Positions 6,895 to 16,426 of a stretch of 41,975 bases of DNA are shown here, piece by piece. The position numbers and the translations under genes were made by a program. The stretch covers positions 1-41,975 of the forward strand of contig JANNSU010000048.1 of NCBI GenBank assembly GCA_031394355.1. Direction: 5' to 3'. This stretch comes from JAEUMY01 sp031394355 (GTDB taxonomy: Bacteria > Pseudomonadota > Gammaproteobacteria > Burkholderiales > Usitatibacteraceae). Each line of letters opens with the position of its first letter. Positions within the stretch are counted from its first letter, which is position 1. The notes under the pieces are model-generated. The model was not told the origin of the DNA and did no database searches. It saw only the letters and a program-made list of their open reading frames with translations.

Positions 6895-7763
6895 GCTGCC
6901 TCCGTTCGCACCTGAGATCGCGTTTCACTTGTTGCCGCGGATTTCCGCGCGCCGAACTTCCAGGAATTGCCGTTGCGCGCGATCACGTAGGCACTGCCCA
7001 GCTCGATTTCAGCATAGCCTGCCAGCCATTGCTCGATCTCCGCCTTGCGCACGTACACCGTCTGCGGTGTGACCAACTGATCGAACGCGACATGACGGAA
7101 GAAGAGAAATCCGCGCTGCGCGATCCATTGCGAATATTCGTAGAGCGGCAGCCAGTCCAGTATCCCTCGCGGCAGCACTGAGCTCAGCCCACGCAGAACT
7201 TTCGCATAGGCATAGTAGGGCGCCACGGCCGGTGTTGCGATGAAATACTTTGTGAACCACCACGGCAGCCGCGACGCAACCGCGCGCAGCGGCTCCACGA
7301 TGAGCCGCACCAGCGCGTTGCCTTCATGGCCATACACCCAGCAATGAAACCGGCCGCCGGGGCGCGTGTTGCGCACGACGGAATCCAGGCCCAGTTTGGG
7401 ATCCTTCAAATGATGCAGCACGCCGATGCAGTACACGACATCGAAGCCGTCGCTCGAATGCGTGGTGAGATCGCCGTGCACGACACGCCAGTTCTGGTGG
7501 CCGGTCGCACCCATGTTGCGGGTGGCGGAGAGCACCGAGTCGCCCAGATCGACGCCCTCAATGTAGGCGGGCCGCCATGTCGCCATGTGCGTGAGCAGGC
7601 TGGCATTGCCACAACCCAGCTCCAGCACTCGCCGACCCTCGACGTCGGCACGGGTGAGCGGCGTGAACCAATCCTCGAACTGCGCGGTGGTGTACACCGA
7701 GCCGGCAGGCAGGTTGTTCCAGGACGTGGCAAACGCGGCGGCAGTTTGCTGGTCCACGCTCAT
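6891..7763 (-). CDS. SAM-dependent methyltransferase
   Basis: The protein has about 290 residues from ATG 7763 (MSVDQQTAAAFATSWNNLP). ATG 7763 overlaps the upstream asparagine synthetase stop by four bases, which fixes the start; an extended frame to 8231 is spurious. SAM-binding motif I is VLELGCGNASLLTHMA, followed by IEGVDLGDS, FDVVYCIGVLHHLKDP and NTRPGGRFHCWVYG. The C-terminal half, with LPWWFTKYF and LDWLPLYEYSQW, resembles methyltransferases of glycan clusters. The substrate is unknown. A one-mismatch iterated palindrome lies at 7130-7141. Confidence 0.88.
   Translation of the reverse strand: MSVDQQTAAAFATSWNNLPAGSVYTTAQFEDWFTPLTRADVEGRRVLELGCGNASLLTHMATWRPAYIEGVDLGDSVLSATRNMGATGHQNWRVVHGDLTTHSSDGFDVVYCIGVLHHLKDPKLGLDSVVRNTRPGGRFHCWVYGHEGNALVRLIVEPLRAVASRLPWWFTKYFIATPAVAPYYAYAKVLRGLSSVLPRGILDWLPLYEYSQWIAQRGFLFFRHVAFDQLVTPQTVYVRKAEIEQWLAGYAEIELGSAYVIARNGNSWKFGARKSAATSETRSQVRTEAA
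7130..7141. repeat. Iterated palindrome, one mismatch
   Basis: GCGAATATTCGT differs only at the last base. It lies in the methyltransferase gene, read as Tyr-Glu-Tyr-Ser-Gln on the minus strand. Confidence 0.55.
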
Positions 7764-9628
7764 ACAGAGGCTCCGTGTCCCGCCTGCCCGAGATGCCCTT
7801 CCAGCGCCATCGCAGCCCAGAGGAACAGGCGGTGATCTGCCTTCCCCGCACCGTGCGCCTGCCAGCGTTGACGTACAGCGTCGGCATGAATGGCGCGGGA
7901 GGAGTGTTCCGTCGTGACTGGCAGATCGCGCAGCCAACGCGCTGCGGGAATGCCAAAACCCTTCTTGCGGCGATTCAGTGTGGCGGCGGGCAGCAAGGGC
8001 GCAAGCGCCCGCTTGAGCAAGTATTTGCGCTCGCCACCCCGATACTTGAATCGGGCGGGCAGGCGCATGCAGAAGTCGGCGATGTCGTTGTCCAGAAACA
8101 CGGCACGGGATTCCAGTGAGTTCATCATGGCGGCGCGATCCACCTTCATGAGGATACCGTCTTGCAGATAGAAGCGGGTGTAGAACTCCAGCGTGCGATC
8201 CACCAGAGAGAGATGCGGCGAACGGTTCCACTGGTCCAGCACTTCGCTGAACACTTCTTCGATGGGATGCGGCTCGTCGAAGATGTCACCCAGCTCCGCA
8301 GGATCCAGCGGCCCGAGCCACACGGGATTCCACAGTGCCTGTGGATAGCTCAGCCCAAGCAAGGTACGGCGCAGCTTGAAGTCCAGGCTCATGTTGCGCG
8401 AAGAAACCGGCAAGCATTCAACCAGCGCGCGAAACGTGCGATGACCCCAGCGCGGCATCAGCGAGTCGTACAGGCGCGCCGGTGCAAGCGCCTTGAACGG
8501 GTCGTAGCCCGCGAACAGCTCATCGCCGCCGTCGCCCGACAGCGCGACCGTCACGTGCTCACGCGTAAAGCGGGAAAGGAGCCATGTGGGCAAGAGCGAC
8601 GGATCGGCCAGCGGCTCGTCCATGCGGCCCAGAATGTTCGGCAGCAATGCGCGAGCGAGATCCAGATCCAGAACCTGCTCATGGTGCTCCGCACCAAAGT
8701 GGCGGGCCAATTCGCGCGCGAAACCGGACTCGTCGAAACTGGGCTCGGTGAAGCCGATGGTGAACGTCTTCACGGGCCTGCCTGCGCCCGCCGCGGCAGC
8801 GGCCAGCACGGCGCCCGAATCAATGCCGCCGCTCAGAAACACGCCCAGCGGCACATCGCTGATGAGGCGGCGGCGCACCGCCTGTTGAAACAGCGCGCGC
8901 AGTTCTTCCGCCAGCTCGTCCTCCGGGCGTTCATCCATGCCGGCATCCGGCGTCAGCGCAAAACGCCAGTAGCTGCCGGTCTCGGTGCGACCAGTCGCCA
9001 CATCATGTTCCAGCCATCCGGCGCCGGGCAGCTTGTGGGTGTCCTGGTAGAGCGCATGGGGTGCGGGTACGAAGCCGTGGACAAAGTATTTCTGCACGGC
9101 CAGGGAGTTGAGCGGCGTGGCGGCGTCCGGGTGTTGGCGTACCGCAGTCAGCTCACTGGCGAAGGCGAACAACCTGCCACGCTGAAACCAGTACAGCGGC
9201 TTTTCGCCAAATCGATCACGGGCGAGGAAAAGGCGTCCCGCGCGGAGGTCGTAGATCGCAAAGGCGAACATGCCGTTGAGCCGGGCCGGCAGCCCGCGGC
9301 CCCAGGCCTCATAGCCATGCACCAGCACTTCGGTGTCGGAGTGATCGCTGGCGAACACATGACCGGCCGCAACCAGCTCGGCGCGCAGCTCGGCATGGTT
9401 GTAGATCTCGCCGTTGAACACCACGCAGACGGTGCGGTCTTCGTTCCACAGCGGCTGGACACCACCTTCCAGGTCGATGATGGCGAGGCGCCGGTGGCCG
9501 AGGTGCACCGCTCTCGCTGCATCGATGAAGAAGCCCTCACCATCCGGGCCGCGATGTGCCAGCGCTTGAGTCATGGCTTCCAGATGGGCACGGGTTCCAG
9601 GCCCCGCAAATCCCGCGATGCCGCACAT
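7760..9628 (-). CDS. asnB: Asparagine synthetase (glutamine-hydrolysing) / amidotransferase
   Basis: The protein has 622 residues. ATG 9628 is required because Cys2 of MCGIAGFAG is the N-terminal nucleophile of class II glutamine amidotransferases. The glutaminase domain covers about 1-190 (AHRGPDGEG, FNGEIYNH, DTEVLVHGYE). The synthetase domain follows, with PP-loop FLSGGIDSGAVLA and SGDGGDELFAGYDPF. The size matches the AsnB paralogues common in exopolysaccharide and exosortase-associated clusters. Inside a glycan operon it may amidate a uronic acid or another carboxylate rather than make free asparagine; this is inference. One base separates it from the upstream GT2 gene, and four bases overlap with the downstream methyltransferase. 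Confidence 0.92.
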   Translation of the reverse strand: MCGIAGFAGPGTRAHLEAMTQALAHRGPDGEGFFIDAARAVHLGHRRLAIIDLEGGVQPLWNEDRTVCVVFNGEIYNHAELRAELVAAGHVFASDHSDTEVLVHGYEAWGRGLPARLNGMFAFAIYDLRAGRLFLARDRFGEKPLYWFQRGRLFAFASELTAVRQHPDAATPLNSLAVQKYFVHGFVPAPHALYQDTHKLPGAGWLEHDVATGRTETGSYWRFALTPDAGMDERPEDELAEELRALFQQAVRRRLISDVPLGVFLSGGIDSGAVLAAAAAGAGRPVKTFTIGFTEPSFDESGFARELARHFGAEHHEQVLDLDLARALLPNILGRMDEPLADPSLLPTWLLSRFTREHVTVALSGDGGDELFAGYDPFKALAPARLYDSLMPRWGHRTFRALVECLPVSSRNMSLDFKLRRTLLGLSYPQALWNPVWLGPLDPAELGDIFDEPHPIEEVFSEVLDQWNRSPHLSLVDRTLEFYTRFYLQDGILMKVDRAAMMNSLESRAVFLDNDIADFCMRLPARFKYRGGERKYLLKRALAPLLPAATLNRRKKGFGIPAARWLRDLPVTTEHSSRAIHADAVRQRWQAHGAGKADHRLFLWAAMALEGHLGQAGHGASV

Positions 9629-9629
9629 G

Positions 9630-10646
9630 TCAGGCGGTTCGCTCCACACAGTTGATGCGCTCGCGCACGGCATACGGCGTCTTGCCCTGCGACTCGAAAT
9701 AGGTACGCACCAGAATTTCACTCACGATACCCAGGAGCAGGGTCATGAGACCGGTCACAAAGGTCATCACGGCGAGCAGCGGCAGCGGGGTCAGGATGAA
9801 AGACACGTTTTCCGCGAGCTTGAGATACACCGCGTAGGCCATCGCAGCAGCCGAGATGGCGAAGGAAAACAGTGCGATGCTGCCGAACACATAGATGGGC
9901 TTGACCAGATGGCGATCCAGGAACTTCACCACCATGAGATCGAGAATGACCTTGAAGATGCGCTCCAGCCCGTACTTGGATTGGCCATGCCTGCGCGGAT
10001 GGTGCTGCACCGGCAACTCCGTGATGCGCGCCCCCATCCACGAGGCATAGATGGGAATGAAGCGGTGCATTTCGCCATAGAGGCGTACGCCATCCAGCAC
10101 GCTCTTGCGATACGCCTTCAATGAGCAGCCGTAGTCGTGCAGGTGCACGCCGGAAATGAGCGAGATGATCCTGTTGGCCACCCGGCTCACGAAGTTGCGT
10201 CGCACTGCCGCATCCTTGCGATCGGCGCGCCAGCCTGAGACCACGTCATAGCCCTCGTCGATCTTGGCGAGCAGGCGGGGAATGTCTGCTGGATCGTTCT
10301 GCAGATCGGCGTCGATGGGCACCAGCACCTCACCCCGCGCGTGATCGATGCCGCACATCATTGCAGCCGTCTGGCCGGAGTTCCGCTTGAGGTCAATCAC
10401 GATGATGCGATCATCCCCCGCCGCTGCTCGGCGAAGCGCTTGCAACGAGCCATCGCAACTGCCATCGTTCACCAGAATGACTTCCCAGGTGATCGGCAGG
10501 GGAGACATCACACTCATCAGCCGCTCAACGAGCAGGGGAATGTTGTCTGCCTCGTTGTATATGGGGGCCAGCACGGAAACCGAGCTGAAGCTCTTGAAAG
10601 CGGGTAGGGGAGTCGGGGTGGTTGCAGACGTCGTGGCATCGTTCAT
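9630..10646 (-). CDS. GT2 polyprenyl-phosphate glycosyltransferase (ArnC/GtrB/DPM1-like)
   Basis: The protein has 338 residues from ATG 10646 (MNDATTSATTPTPLPAF). The GT-A domain covers about 20-240, with VLAPIYNEADNIPLL, VNDGSCDGS, the DXD-like region PIDADLQNDPADIP, and HPRRHGQSKYG. Two C-terminal membrane helices follow (about 260-285 and 295-325). This layout is that of enzymes that load a sugar from a nucleotide donor onto a polyprenyl phosphate at the inner membrane. It follows the large membrane protein gene by 16 bases and precedes asnB by one base. The sugar transferred cannot be read from the sequence. Confidence 0.9.
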   Translation of the reverse strand: MNDATTSATTPTPLPAFKSFSSVSVLAPIYNEADNIPLLVERLMSVMSPLPITWEVILVNDGSCDGSLQALRRAAAGDDRIIVIDLKRNSGQTAAMMCGIDHARGEVLVPIDADLQNDPADIPRLLAKIDEGYDVVSGWRADRKDAAVRRNFVSRVANRIISLISGVHLHDYGCSLKAYRKSVLDGVRLYGEMHRFIPIYASWMGARITELPVQHHPRRHGQSKYGLERIFKVILDLMVVKFLDRHLVKPIYVFGSIALFSFAISAAAMAYAVYLKLAENVSFILTPLPLLAVMTFVTGLMTLLLGIVSEILVRTYFESQGKTPYAVRERINCVERTA

Positions 10647-10662
10647 GTCTTGTTTTTCTTTC

Positions 10663-13410
10663 TCAGTGAACACGGCGTTCCAGCAGAAGCCAGCGAAACG
10701 ACACCCAGTCCGCATCCGGATCGCCGCCTTCGGAACTGGCGGCAACCGTCAACGTGACACTGCCAGCAAGATGATCCGGCACGATGACTTCAAACTGCTG
10801 CCAGGCGGCACCGGGAAGACGGCCGCGCTTCAACATGATCTTCCGGATGAGCGGCGCAGCACCGGGACGACCGAGGCGCAACTCTAACGCAAGTCCGTCC
10901 GACTGCTTGTGCGGCAGCCCGGCCTCGACGAAGAGGCGATCACCGGGCAATACCTTGACCTCACTGAAAATCAGGCCGTTGGGCGCGACCAGGGTGGGCA
11001 TCAGCGCGCCTTCCACATCCATTTCCAGCACACCACGGCCCGTCGGCGTTTGCTGCCGTGTCTCGTTCTCGAGCTGGGCCTCCCGCCAGGCAGCCGCCAG
11101 GTTCTGCACCGGCAGGTAGGGCCGCAGCACGCGGGGCAGACGAAATCCGGAAGGCACCAATTGCACCGCCGACCCGCCAGCGGAGAGGTAATCGGAAACG
11201 AAGAGGTGCCTGTCTCCCAATCGTCCCTCTGAACGGAAACCAACGAGTTGCGCCTGCTCGATGGCGGACAGATGCCACGCATCCACACACAGCGCGAGCA
11301 CTGCACGATCCAGTCGCCCGGCTCGCGCCGGATCGGCACTGAGGTAGCGGGCCAGCAATTGATGTGTCACCACGGAATAGGCGTAGTGAACGCCCATGTA
11401 TGGCTTCGGGCCGGTGGCGGAATCACACAGGATGGTGGGCACCACATCCCGAAGCCCGGCTGCTCTGGTGAGATACGTGTTGGCGATGGCTGCGAGACGT
11501 TGATCCAGCGCCGATACCGGCGGATTGGTGCGCAGGGGCGAGGCTGGCAATGACAGCCGACGCATGCAATCCCAGCCCACGTTGATCAGGTTTCCGGTGA
11601 GTTGGTCACCGAATGCCAACAGGCCAACGGCCAGCGTGACCAGCGCAAGCCGTGCTTGCGACCAAGATCGATTGCCCAGATGGACGAGCGCGAGCACGAT
11701 CACCGGCACGGCAGCAAAGGATGCTGCTGCCATGTGCCGCCCCTGAGAAAAGAGCTGTAGATACACCACGAAGAGCGCCATCCATGCCAACGCCAGGAGT
11801 GCCCAACTGCGCTTTGCAGCACGTGCTGCGCACAGCAACGCCAGCAGGCCGAGCGCAAAGGCAACCAGGGGTAGGCGAGACGAGGGGAACGCATGGAATC
11901 CGTGCTCTTCCACGGGCAGCCATTTGTCGAGCGCGCTCATGTGCATGATGGTCCCCACCACATTGTCAAAGGCCGGACGTTGCTTGACGGTGTCAAAGAC
12001 ACCTTCAGCCTTGGCCACACCCAGCATCTGGTTCTGCGGATCGGTGAATCGCGAAAGCATGTCCGATGGCGCCAGCAATCTGCCTGCCATGAGTTGGTTG
12101 CGGATGAGTTGTTCGCCAAAGACAATCACCGCCAAGAGTGCGCAAAGCAATGTGGCAACCCGCGCGCGTCTGGCCGACGCCGGGACATAGGCGGCAACAG
12201 GACCGCTTCTTCCGCGGCGATTGAACACACTCAACAGTGCGCGGAGTGAAAGGGCAGGTGTCTGCAACCATGCGAGCAGCCCCGCTCTGTCCCTTGCTGC
12301 CAAATTGACCAGCAGCAGCAACGGGATGAAGACCAGCGCGGTGGCCTTCACCGCTGCTGCAGCGGAAAGAAAAATCCAGCCGAGCGGGCCGGCAAGCAGG
12401 CCGGCTGCCAGCAGCAGGATCTGCAGTGGCTCCTGGTAGGACGTGCCGCTGGCCGTCAATGGCTCGGTCAGCGACACCATGAGCAGCGCCGCAATGTTGA
12501 TGACCAGCGCAGTCTCCGCCTTGCCGCGCCCGGCCGGCATTAGCCGGGCGATGGCCCTCGCCGCCGCCGGTACGATGACCCACAGCCCCAGGCACGCCAG
12601 CATGCTGAGGACACGGGCTTCATGGCCGATGTCGAGAATGCGGAGCTGCGAATTGATGATCTCCTGCAGGTTGGTGCCCAGCAGTGTGTGATCGGTGATG
12701 CCCGTCAGCGCAGTGCGCCAGTCCTCCAACATGACCGGCACGGTACCCTTGTAGAACAACGAATCGTACGCACCGTCCGGCTGCTTTGCGCGTAACAGAA
12801 TCATGGCCAGCAGGAACAACGGCGGTGCATCCACCAGCCTGCTCCCCTGCTCCCGGGAACAAGACCGGACAATCCAGAATGCGGCCACCAGCGACATGCA
12901 GAAGAGCGAGCCGAAGAGGCGATCACTCAACAGCAGGCCGCGCGAGTACAAGACCGGCAGGGCCAGCGCCGACTGAATCACCAGGACAGCCAGGACAAAC
13001 AGCACACCCTCGCACAGCAGACGTTGCCAATTCGCCGTCTCGACATTGCGTTGCCGATCCAGCGCACACGCGCACAACGCATAGCCGCCAACGCCTAATG
13101 CTGCAAGCAGCAACGGACGCGCATGCACGGCCGAGAGCTGATACAGCACATAGGCACAGACTCCCAGCGCGATCCACTGGCTCACTCGGTAGATGCGCTC
13201 GCCCCGCGCACTCCAGGCGGCCCAGAGAAAAAGCATGCCCTGCAATCCGGCGAGCGTGGACCAGGCAAAAATTTCCGGGTGCGCGCCCTCGACGCCGCAG
13301 TAGAAGAGCCTCGATGAAAGTTGATGGAAGCTCGCCACGGCCCCGAGCAGCAACAGGGCAATGAGCACCCTGAAGGGCATGCGCGGCAGGGTATCGGCGT
13401 CTGGACTCAT
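10663..13410 (-). CDS. Large multi-spanning membrane protein, putative GT-C-type glycosyltransferase
   Basis: The protein has 915 residues. Residues about 15-600 contain many hydrophobic helices separated by short loops, e.g. VLIALLLLGAVASF and LLLAALGVGGYALCACAL. The last 300 residues are soluble and end in a probable beta-sandwich (LFVEAGLPHKQSDGLALELRLG ... VTLTVAASSEGG). A first periplasmic-type loop has FYCGVEGAHPE. The build resembles GT-C enzymes that use a polyprenyl-linked sugar, but I see no diagnostic family motif. As first gene of the operon, ahead of a polyprenyl-phosphate transferase, it could be the periplasmic transferase. A polymer ligase or a purely structural membrane protein are alternatives. 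The upstream gap 13411-13581 holds an exact iterated palindrome. Confidence 0.65.
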   Translation of the reverse strand: MSPDADTLPRMPFRVLIALLLLGAVASFHQLSSRLFYCGVEGAHPEIFAWSTLAGLQGMLFLWAAWSARGERIYRVSQWIALGVCAYVLYQLSAVHARPLLLAALGVGGYALCACALDRQRNVETANWQRLLCEGVLFVLAVLVIQSALALPVLYSRGLLLSDRLFGSLFCMSLVAAFWIVRSCSREQGSRLVDAPPLFLLAMILLRAKQPDGAYDSLFYKGTVPVMLEDWRTALTGITDHTLLGTNLQEIINSQLRILDIGHEARVLSMLACLGLWVIVPAAARAIARLMPAGRGKAETALVINIAALLMVSLTEPLTASGTSYQEPLQILLLAAGLLAGPLGWIFLSAAAAVKATALVFIPLLLLVNLAARDRAGLLAWLQTPALSLRALLSVFNRRGRSGPVAAYVPASARRARVATLLCALLAVIVFGEQLIRNQLMAGRLLAPSDMLSRFTDPQNQMLGVAKAEGVFDTVKQRPAFDNVVGTIMHMSALDKWLPVEEHGFHAFPSSRLPLVAFALGLLALLCAARAAKRSWALLALAWMALFVVYLQLFSQGRHMAAASFAAVPVIVLALVHLGNRSWSQARLALVTLAVGLLAFGDQLTGNLINVGWDCMRRLSLPASPLRTNPPVSALDQRLAAIANTYLTRAAGLRDVVPTILCDSATGPKPYMGVHYAYSVVTHQLLARYLSADPARAGRLDRAVLALCVDAWHLSAIEQAQLVGFRSEGRLGDRHLFVSDYLSAGGSAVQLVPSGFRLPRVLRPYLPVQNLAAAWREAQLENETRQQTPTGRGVLEMDVEGALMPTLVAPNGLIFSEVKVLPGDRLFVEAGLPHKQSDGLALELRLGRPGAAPLIRKIMLKRGRLPGAAWQQFEVIVPDHLAGSVTLTVAASSEGGDPDADWVSFRWLLLERRVH

Positions 13411-13543
13411 TCAGTGATCGGGCGACTTGCAGGCAGTTGGGACGAAAGGCCGCATGTTCTCACAGCCCACTGCATCCAGCTGTCGTCAAAGCGAGACAGC
13501 AATCACTGCCTTTGCGCCGGGCACTCGTCTCGGCCCGTCTCTT

Positions 13544-13555
13544 GCGAATATTCGC
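13544..13555. repeat. Iterated palindrome, exact, full 14-mer, intergenic
   Basis: TGCGAATATTCGCA at 13543-13556 lies between the DUF423 stop and the start of the glycan operon, about 130 bases before ATG 13410. Confidence 0.9.
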
Positions 13556-13581
13556 AGGGCGGATAAAGGACGGTTTGCCGA

Positions 13582-13953
13582 TCAACTCCGCCAGGCCACC
13601 CAGGCGAGCAACGCCCACGCAGCAATGAGCGCCACGCCGCCGAACGGCGTGATGACGCCCAACCCGCGCAATCCCGACAGGCAGAGGACATAGAGACTGC
13701 CACTGAAAAGAAGCATGCCAGCGAACATCAGCCATCCTGCCCACTCCAGGCCCTTCGCGTGCGGCACCTGCCGAAGCATCATGCCGACAACCAGCAGGCC
13801 GAGCGCATGGAAGAAGTGGTACTGCACAGCCGTCTGCCACGTTGCCAGCAGCTCAGGTGCCAAGCGCGCTTTCAGTGCATGCGCGCCAAACGCGCCCAGC
13901 ACCACGCCGAGCATGGCGTTCAGTGCACCCAGCATGAGGAAGATCCTGCTCAT
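13582..13953 (-). CDS. DUF423 family membrane protein (YgdD-like)
   Basis: The protein of 123 residues has four predicted helices. It starts MSRIFLMLGALNAMLGVVLGAFGAHALKARL, with the typical GAFGAHAL motif, then WQTAVQYHFFHALGLL and FSGSLYVLCLSGLRGLGVITPFGG. These blocks define DUF423, small inner-membrane proteins of unknown function. Its length is normal for the family. It reads leftward between the terminator of the MMPL gene and the glycan operon and probably has its own promoter. Confidence 0.92.
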   Translation of the reverse strand: MSRIFLMLGALNAMLGVVLGAFGAHALKARLAPELLATWQTAVQYHFFHALGLLVVGMMLRQVPHAKGLEWAGWLMFAGMLLFSGSLYVLCLSGLRGLGVITPFGGVALIAAWALLAWVAWRS

Positions 13954-13979
13954 CTGCGCAAATTCTGCTGCGCAAACGA

Positions 13980-14011
13980 GACGGGGCGCGATGTCACCAT
14001 GGCGCCCCGTC
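13980..14011 (-). terminator. Hairpin terminator after the MMPL transporter gene
   Basis: GACGGGGCGC at 13980-13989 and GCGCCCCGTC at 14002-14011 form a perfect 10-base-pair stem. It starts 20 bases past the MMPL stop on the minus strand. The following TCTCGTTTG is only weakly T-rich. Confidence 0.7.
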
Positions 14012-14031
14012 GCTTGTGATGCATGGCGATG

Positions 14032-16362
14032 TCAGGCCTTCTTGTGCGGCTTCAGCAGGAAGGCCGCCAAGGCCGGCAGCAGGAAGATGGCACCAACCAT
14101 GTTCAGGAAGAACATGAACGCGAGCAGCATGCCCATGTCAGCCTGAAACTTGAGCGCCGACATGGCCCAGGTGCCCACACCGATGGTCATGGTCACGGCA
14201 GTGAACACCATGGCCGTACCACGTTCCTTCAGCGCCTCGAAGAATGCATCGGCAAGCGCTTTGCCTTCCTCCAGATGAATCTCGATGCGATCATACAAAT
14301 AGATGCCGTAGTCCACGCCTACTCCCACGCCCAACGCGATCACCGGCAGCGTCGAAACCTTCAGGCCGATGCCGAGTGCCGGCATGAGCGCCTCACACAG
14401 GATGGACACGATGGCAAGCGGGATGAGTATGCAAAGCGTCGCACGCAGGCTGCGGAAGGTGATCATGCACATGATGAGCAACGCGCCGAAGATGGCGGCG
14501 TGCATCTCGTAGCGCGCCTTGTTGACCGCTTCATTGGTGGCTGCCGCAACGCCCATGTTTCCCGTTGCAAGCTTGAACTCCAGCTTGTCGCTGTTGTTCT
14601 TCTCGGCAAAGTTCTTCACCTCGGATACCAGGCGCCCAATGGTCTCGCCCTGCTGATCGGTGGTGTTGACCAGCACCTGCATGGCAGAACAGTCTGGATT
14701 GAGCAGGCCGGTTGCCGTGTCGACAGGGGTCACGCTCTGGGCCATGACCTGCGGATCACGCGGCAGTTGCCGCCACTTCAGGTTGCCTTCGTTGTAGCCA
14801 GAGTTGATCGTGCGGGCAACACCGGGGAGTGAAATCACCGATTGGGTGCCTGGCACGTTCTGCATGTGCCAGTCGAATTGCTCGATGGTGTTCATGATCT
14901 CGTACTGGGTGCATGCCCCTTGCACGTTCTTTGTCTGCGCCACCACGCCAAGCGTGTTCACACCAATGGCAAACTTTTCGATGATCCTGGCGTTGTCCTG
15001 GTTGTAACGGGAATCCGGACGCAACTCCGGCACGCCGATGCCATAGTCGCCTACCTTGAGGAAACTGGCACCCCACACACCGGCTCCCAGAATGACTGCG
15101 GACACGATGATGATCACTCGCGCGCGCCCCTTGTCGACACAACGTGCGGCGGCCCGCCATATCTTGTCGGTGCGGCTGTCCTGGTAGGCCTGATCCGCCA
15201 CCGCGCTCTTGGACAAATGAAGGTACGAGAGCAGGATCGGCAGCAGCATCTTGTTGGTCATGATCATCCACGCGACACCCAGTGAAGCGGTCATGCCCAA
15301 CTCGCGGACGATGTCGATGGGGATCACCATGATAACGGCAAATCCCAACACATTCGTGAGCAACGCCAGCGTGCCGGGGATGAACAGCTTGGCGAATGAA
15401 CGCCGCGCTGCAGTCAGGCTGTCCGTACCGGCCACGACTTCATGTTCCCAAGTCTTGGTCATCTGCACTGCGTGCGACACCCCGATGGAAAAAATCAGGA
15501 ACGGCACAAGGATGGAGAGCGGGTCGATGCCAAACCCGATGATGGGCAGGGTGCCCAGCAACCATAGCACCGGCATCATCGCGACCACCAGCGAAACCAT
15601 GGTGAGCTTCAGGTCCTTCACGAACCAGAACATCAACAAAGCCGTAATGACGAAGGCGACACCGAAGAAGGTGATTACGCCGCGTGCGCCATCCCGAATG
15701 TCGCCCGTCGCCTTGGCAAAACCGATGATATGAAGCGTATGCTTCTCGTTCTGGTATTTGGCCCGCAGCTCCTCCAGCTTGCGCGCCACCTCAAAGTAAT
15801 CCAGCCGCTTGCTGGTCTGCGGATCGATCTCCATCAGCCCCGCACTGACCAACGCGCCGGTGAAGTCGTTCGCCACCGTGCGGCCGATCTCGTTGGACTT
15901 CTGGATGTTGCCCCGAACTGTCTTCAGATCTTCATCGGTGCCTTGAAAGGTAGCCGGGATGACGTTGCCGCCGGCAAAGCCCTCTTCCACCACCTCGATG
16001 AAGCGGGTATTTGGAGTGAAGAGCGACCGCACGGAAGGACGGTCGACGCCATTGAGCAGGAACACATCGTCCGTCAGCGCCTTCAACTTGGCCATGTACT
16101 CCTTGTTGAAGATGTCGCCTTCTTTCTGTACCAGCGCCACCGCCACGCGATTCGCGCCGCCAAAGACTTTCTCGTAATCGCGATAGGTCTTCATGTACGG
16201 GTGGGTGAGCGGAATCATCTTGCTGAAGCCGGCGTCGACAAACAGCCTCGATGCGAACACCGCAAACACCAGCGTCATGATGCCGAAGACGATCAGCCAG
16301 GTCTTGCGATGATTGAAGACCAGATTGGAAATACGCTCGATAAAACTCTCAAAATTCACCAT
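14032..16362 (-). CDS. MMPL/RND superfamily transporter
   Basis: The protein has 776 residues. Helix 1 is at about 20-40 (TWLIVFGIMTLVFAVFAS). A periplasmic domain (about 45-220) is followed by five helices with the MMPL signature region VPFLIFSIGVSHAVQM. A second helix/loop/five-helix repeat contains VIALGVGVGVDYGIYLYDRI near residue 690. The protein ends LKPHKKA. Family members export lipids or other hydrophobic molecules using the proton gradient. It is the last gene of the minus-strand set DUF1302, DUF1329, YCF48-like, MMPL, a grouping that recurs in proteobacteria and suggests envelope lipid traffic. A terminator follows. The substrate is unknown. Confidence 0.88.
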   Translation of the reverse strand: MVNFESFIERISNLVFNHRKTWLIVFGIMTLVFAVFASRLFVDAGFSKMIPLTHPYMKTYRDYEKVFGGANRVAVALVQKEGDIFNKEYMAKLKALTDDVFLLNGVDRPSVRSLFTPNTRFIEVVEEGFAGGNVIPATFQGTDEDLKTVRGNIQKSNEIGRTVANDFTGALVSAGLMEIDPQTSKRLDYFEVARKLEELRAKYQNEKHTLHIIGFAKATGDIRDGARGVITFFGVAFVITALLMFWFVKDLKLTMVSLVVAMMPVLWLLGTLPIIGFGIDPLSILVPFLIFSIGVSHAVQMTKTWEHEVVAGTDSLTAARRSFAKLFIPGTLALLTNVLGFAVIMVIPIDIVRELGMTASLGVAWMIMTNKMLLPILLSYLHLSKSAVADQAYQDSRTDKIWRAAARCVDKGRARVIIIVSAVILGAGVWGASFLKVGDYGIGVPELRPDSRYNQDNARIIEKFAIGVNTLGVVAQTKNVQGACTQYEIMNTIEQFDWHMQNVPGTQSVISLPGVARTINSGYNEGNLKWRQLPRDPQVMAQSVTPVDTATGLLNPDCSAMQVLVNTTDQQGETIGRLVSEVKNFAEKNNSDKLEFKLATGNMGVAAATNEAVNKARYEMHAAIFGALLIMCMITFRSLRATLCILIPLAIVSILCEALMPALGIGLKVSTLPVIALGVGVGVDYGIYLYDRIEIHLEEGKALADAFFEALKERGTAMVFTAVTMTIGVGTWAMSALKFQADMGMLLAFMFFLNMVGAIFLLPALAAFLLKPHKKA

Positions 16363-16426
16363 GATGGATTCCGGTGGTTCGCTGAATGGATCGGAGTAGC
16401 GGCTTGGTTCGGGCTGGCGCGGCCGT

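Noticed and set aside
8162..9655. 497-residue plus-strand open frame opposite the asparagine synthetase gene
   Set aside because: It lies wholly antisense to a well-recognised gene, has no recognisable motif, and is explained by high-GC codon structure.
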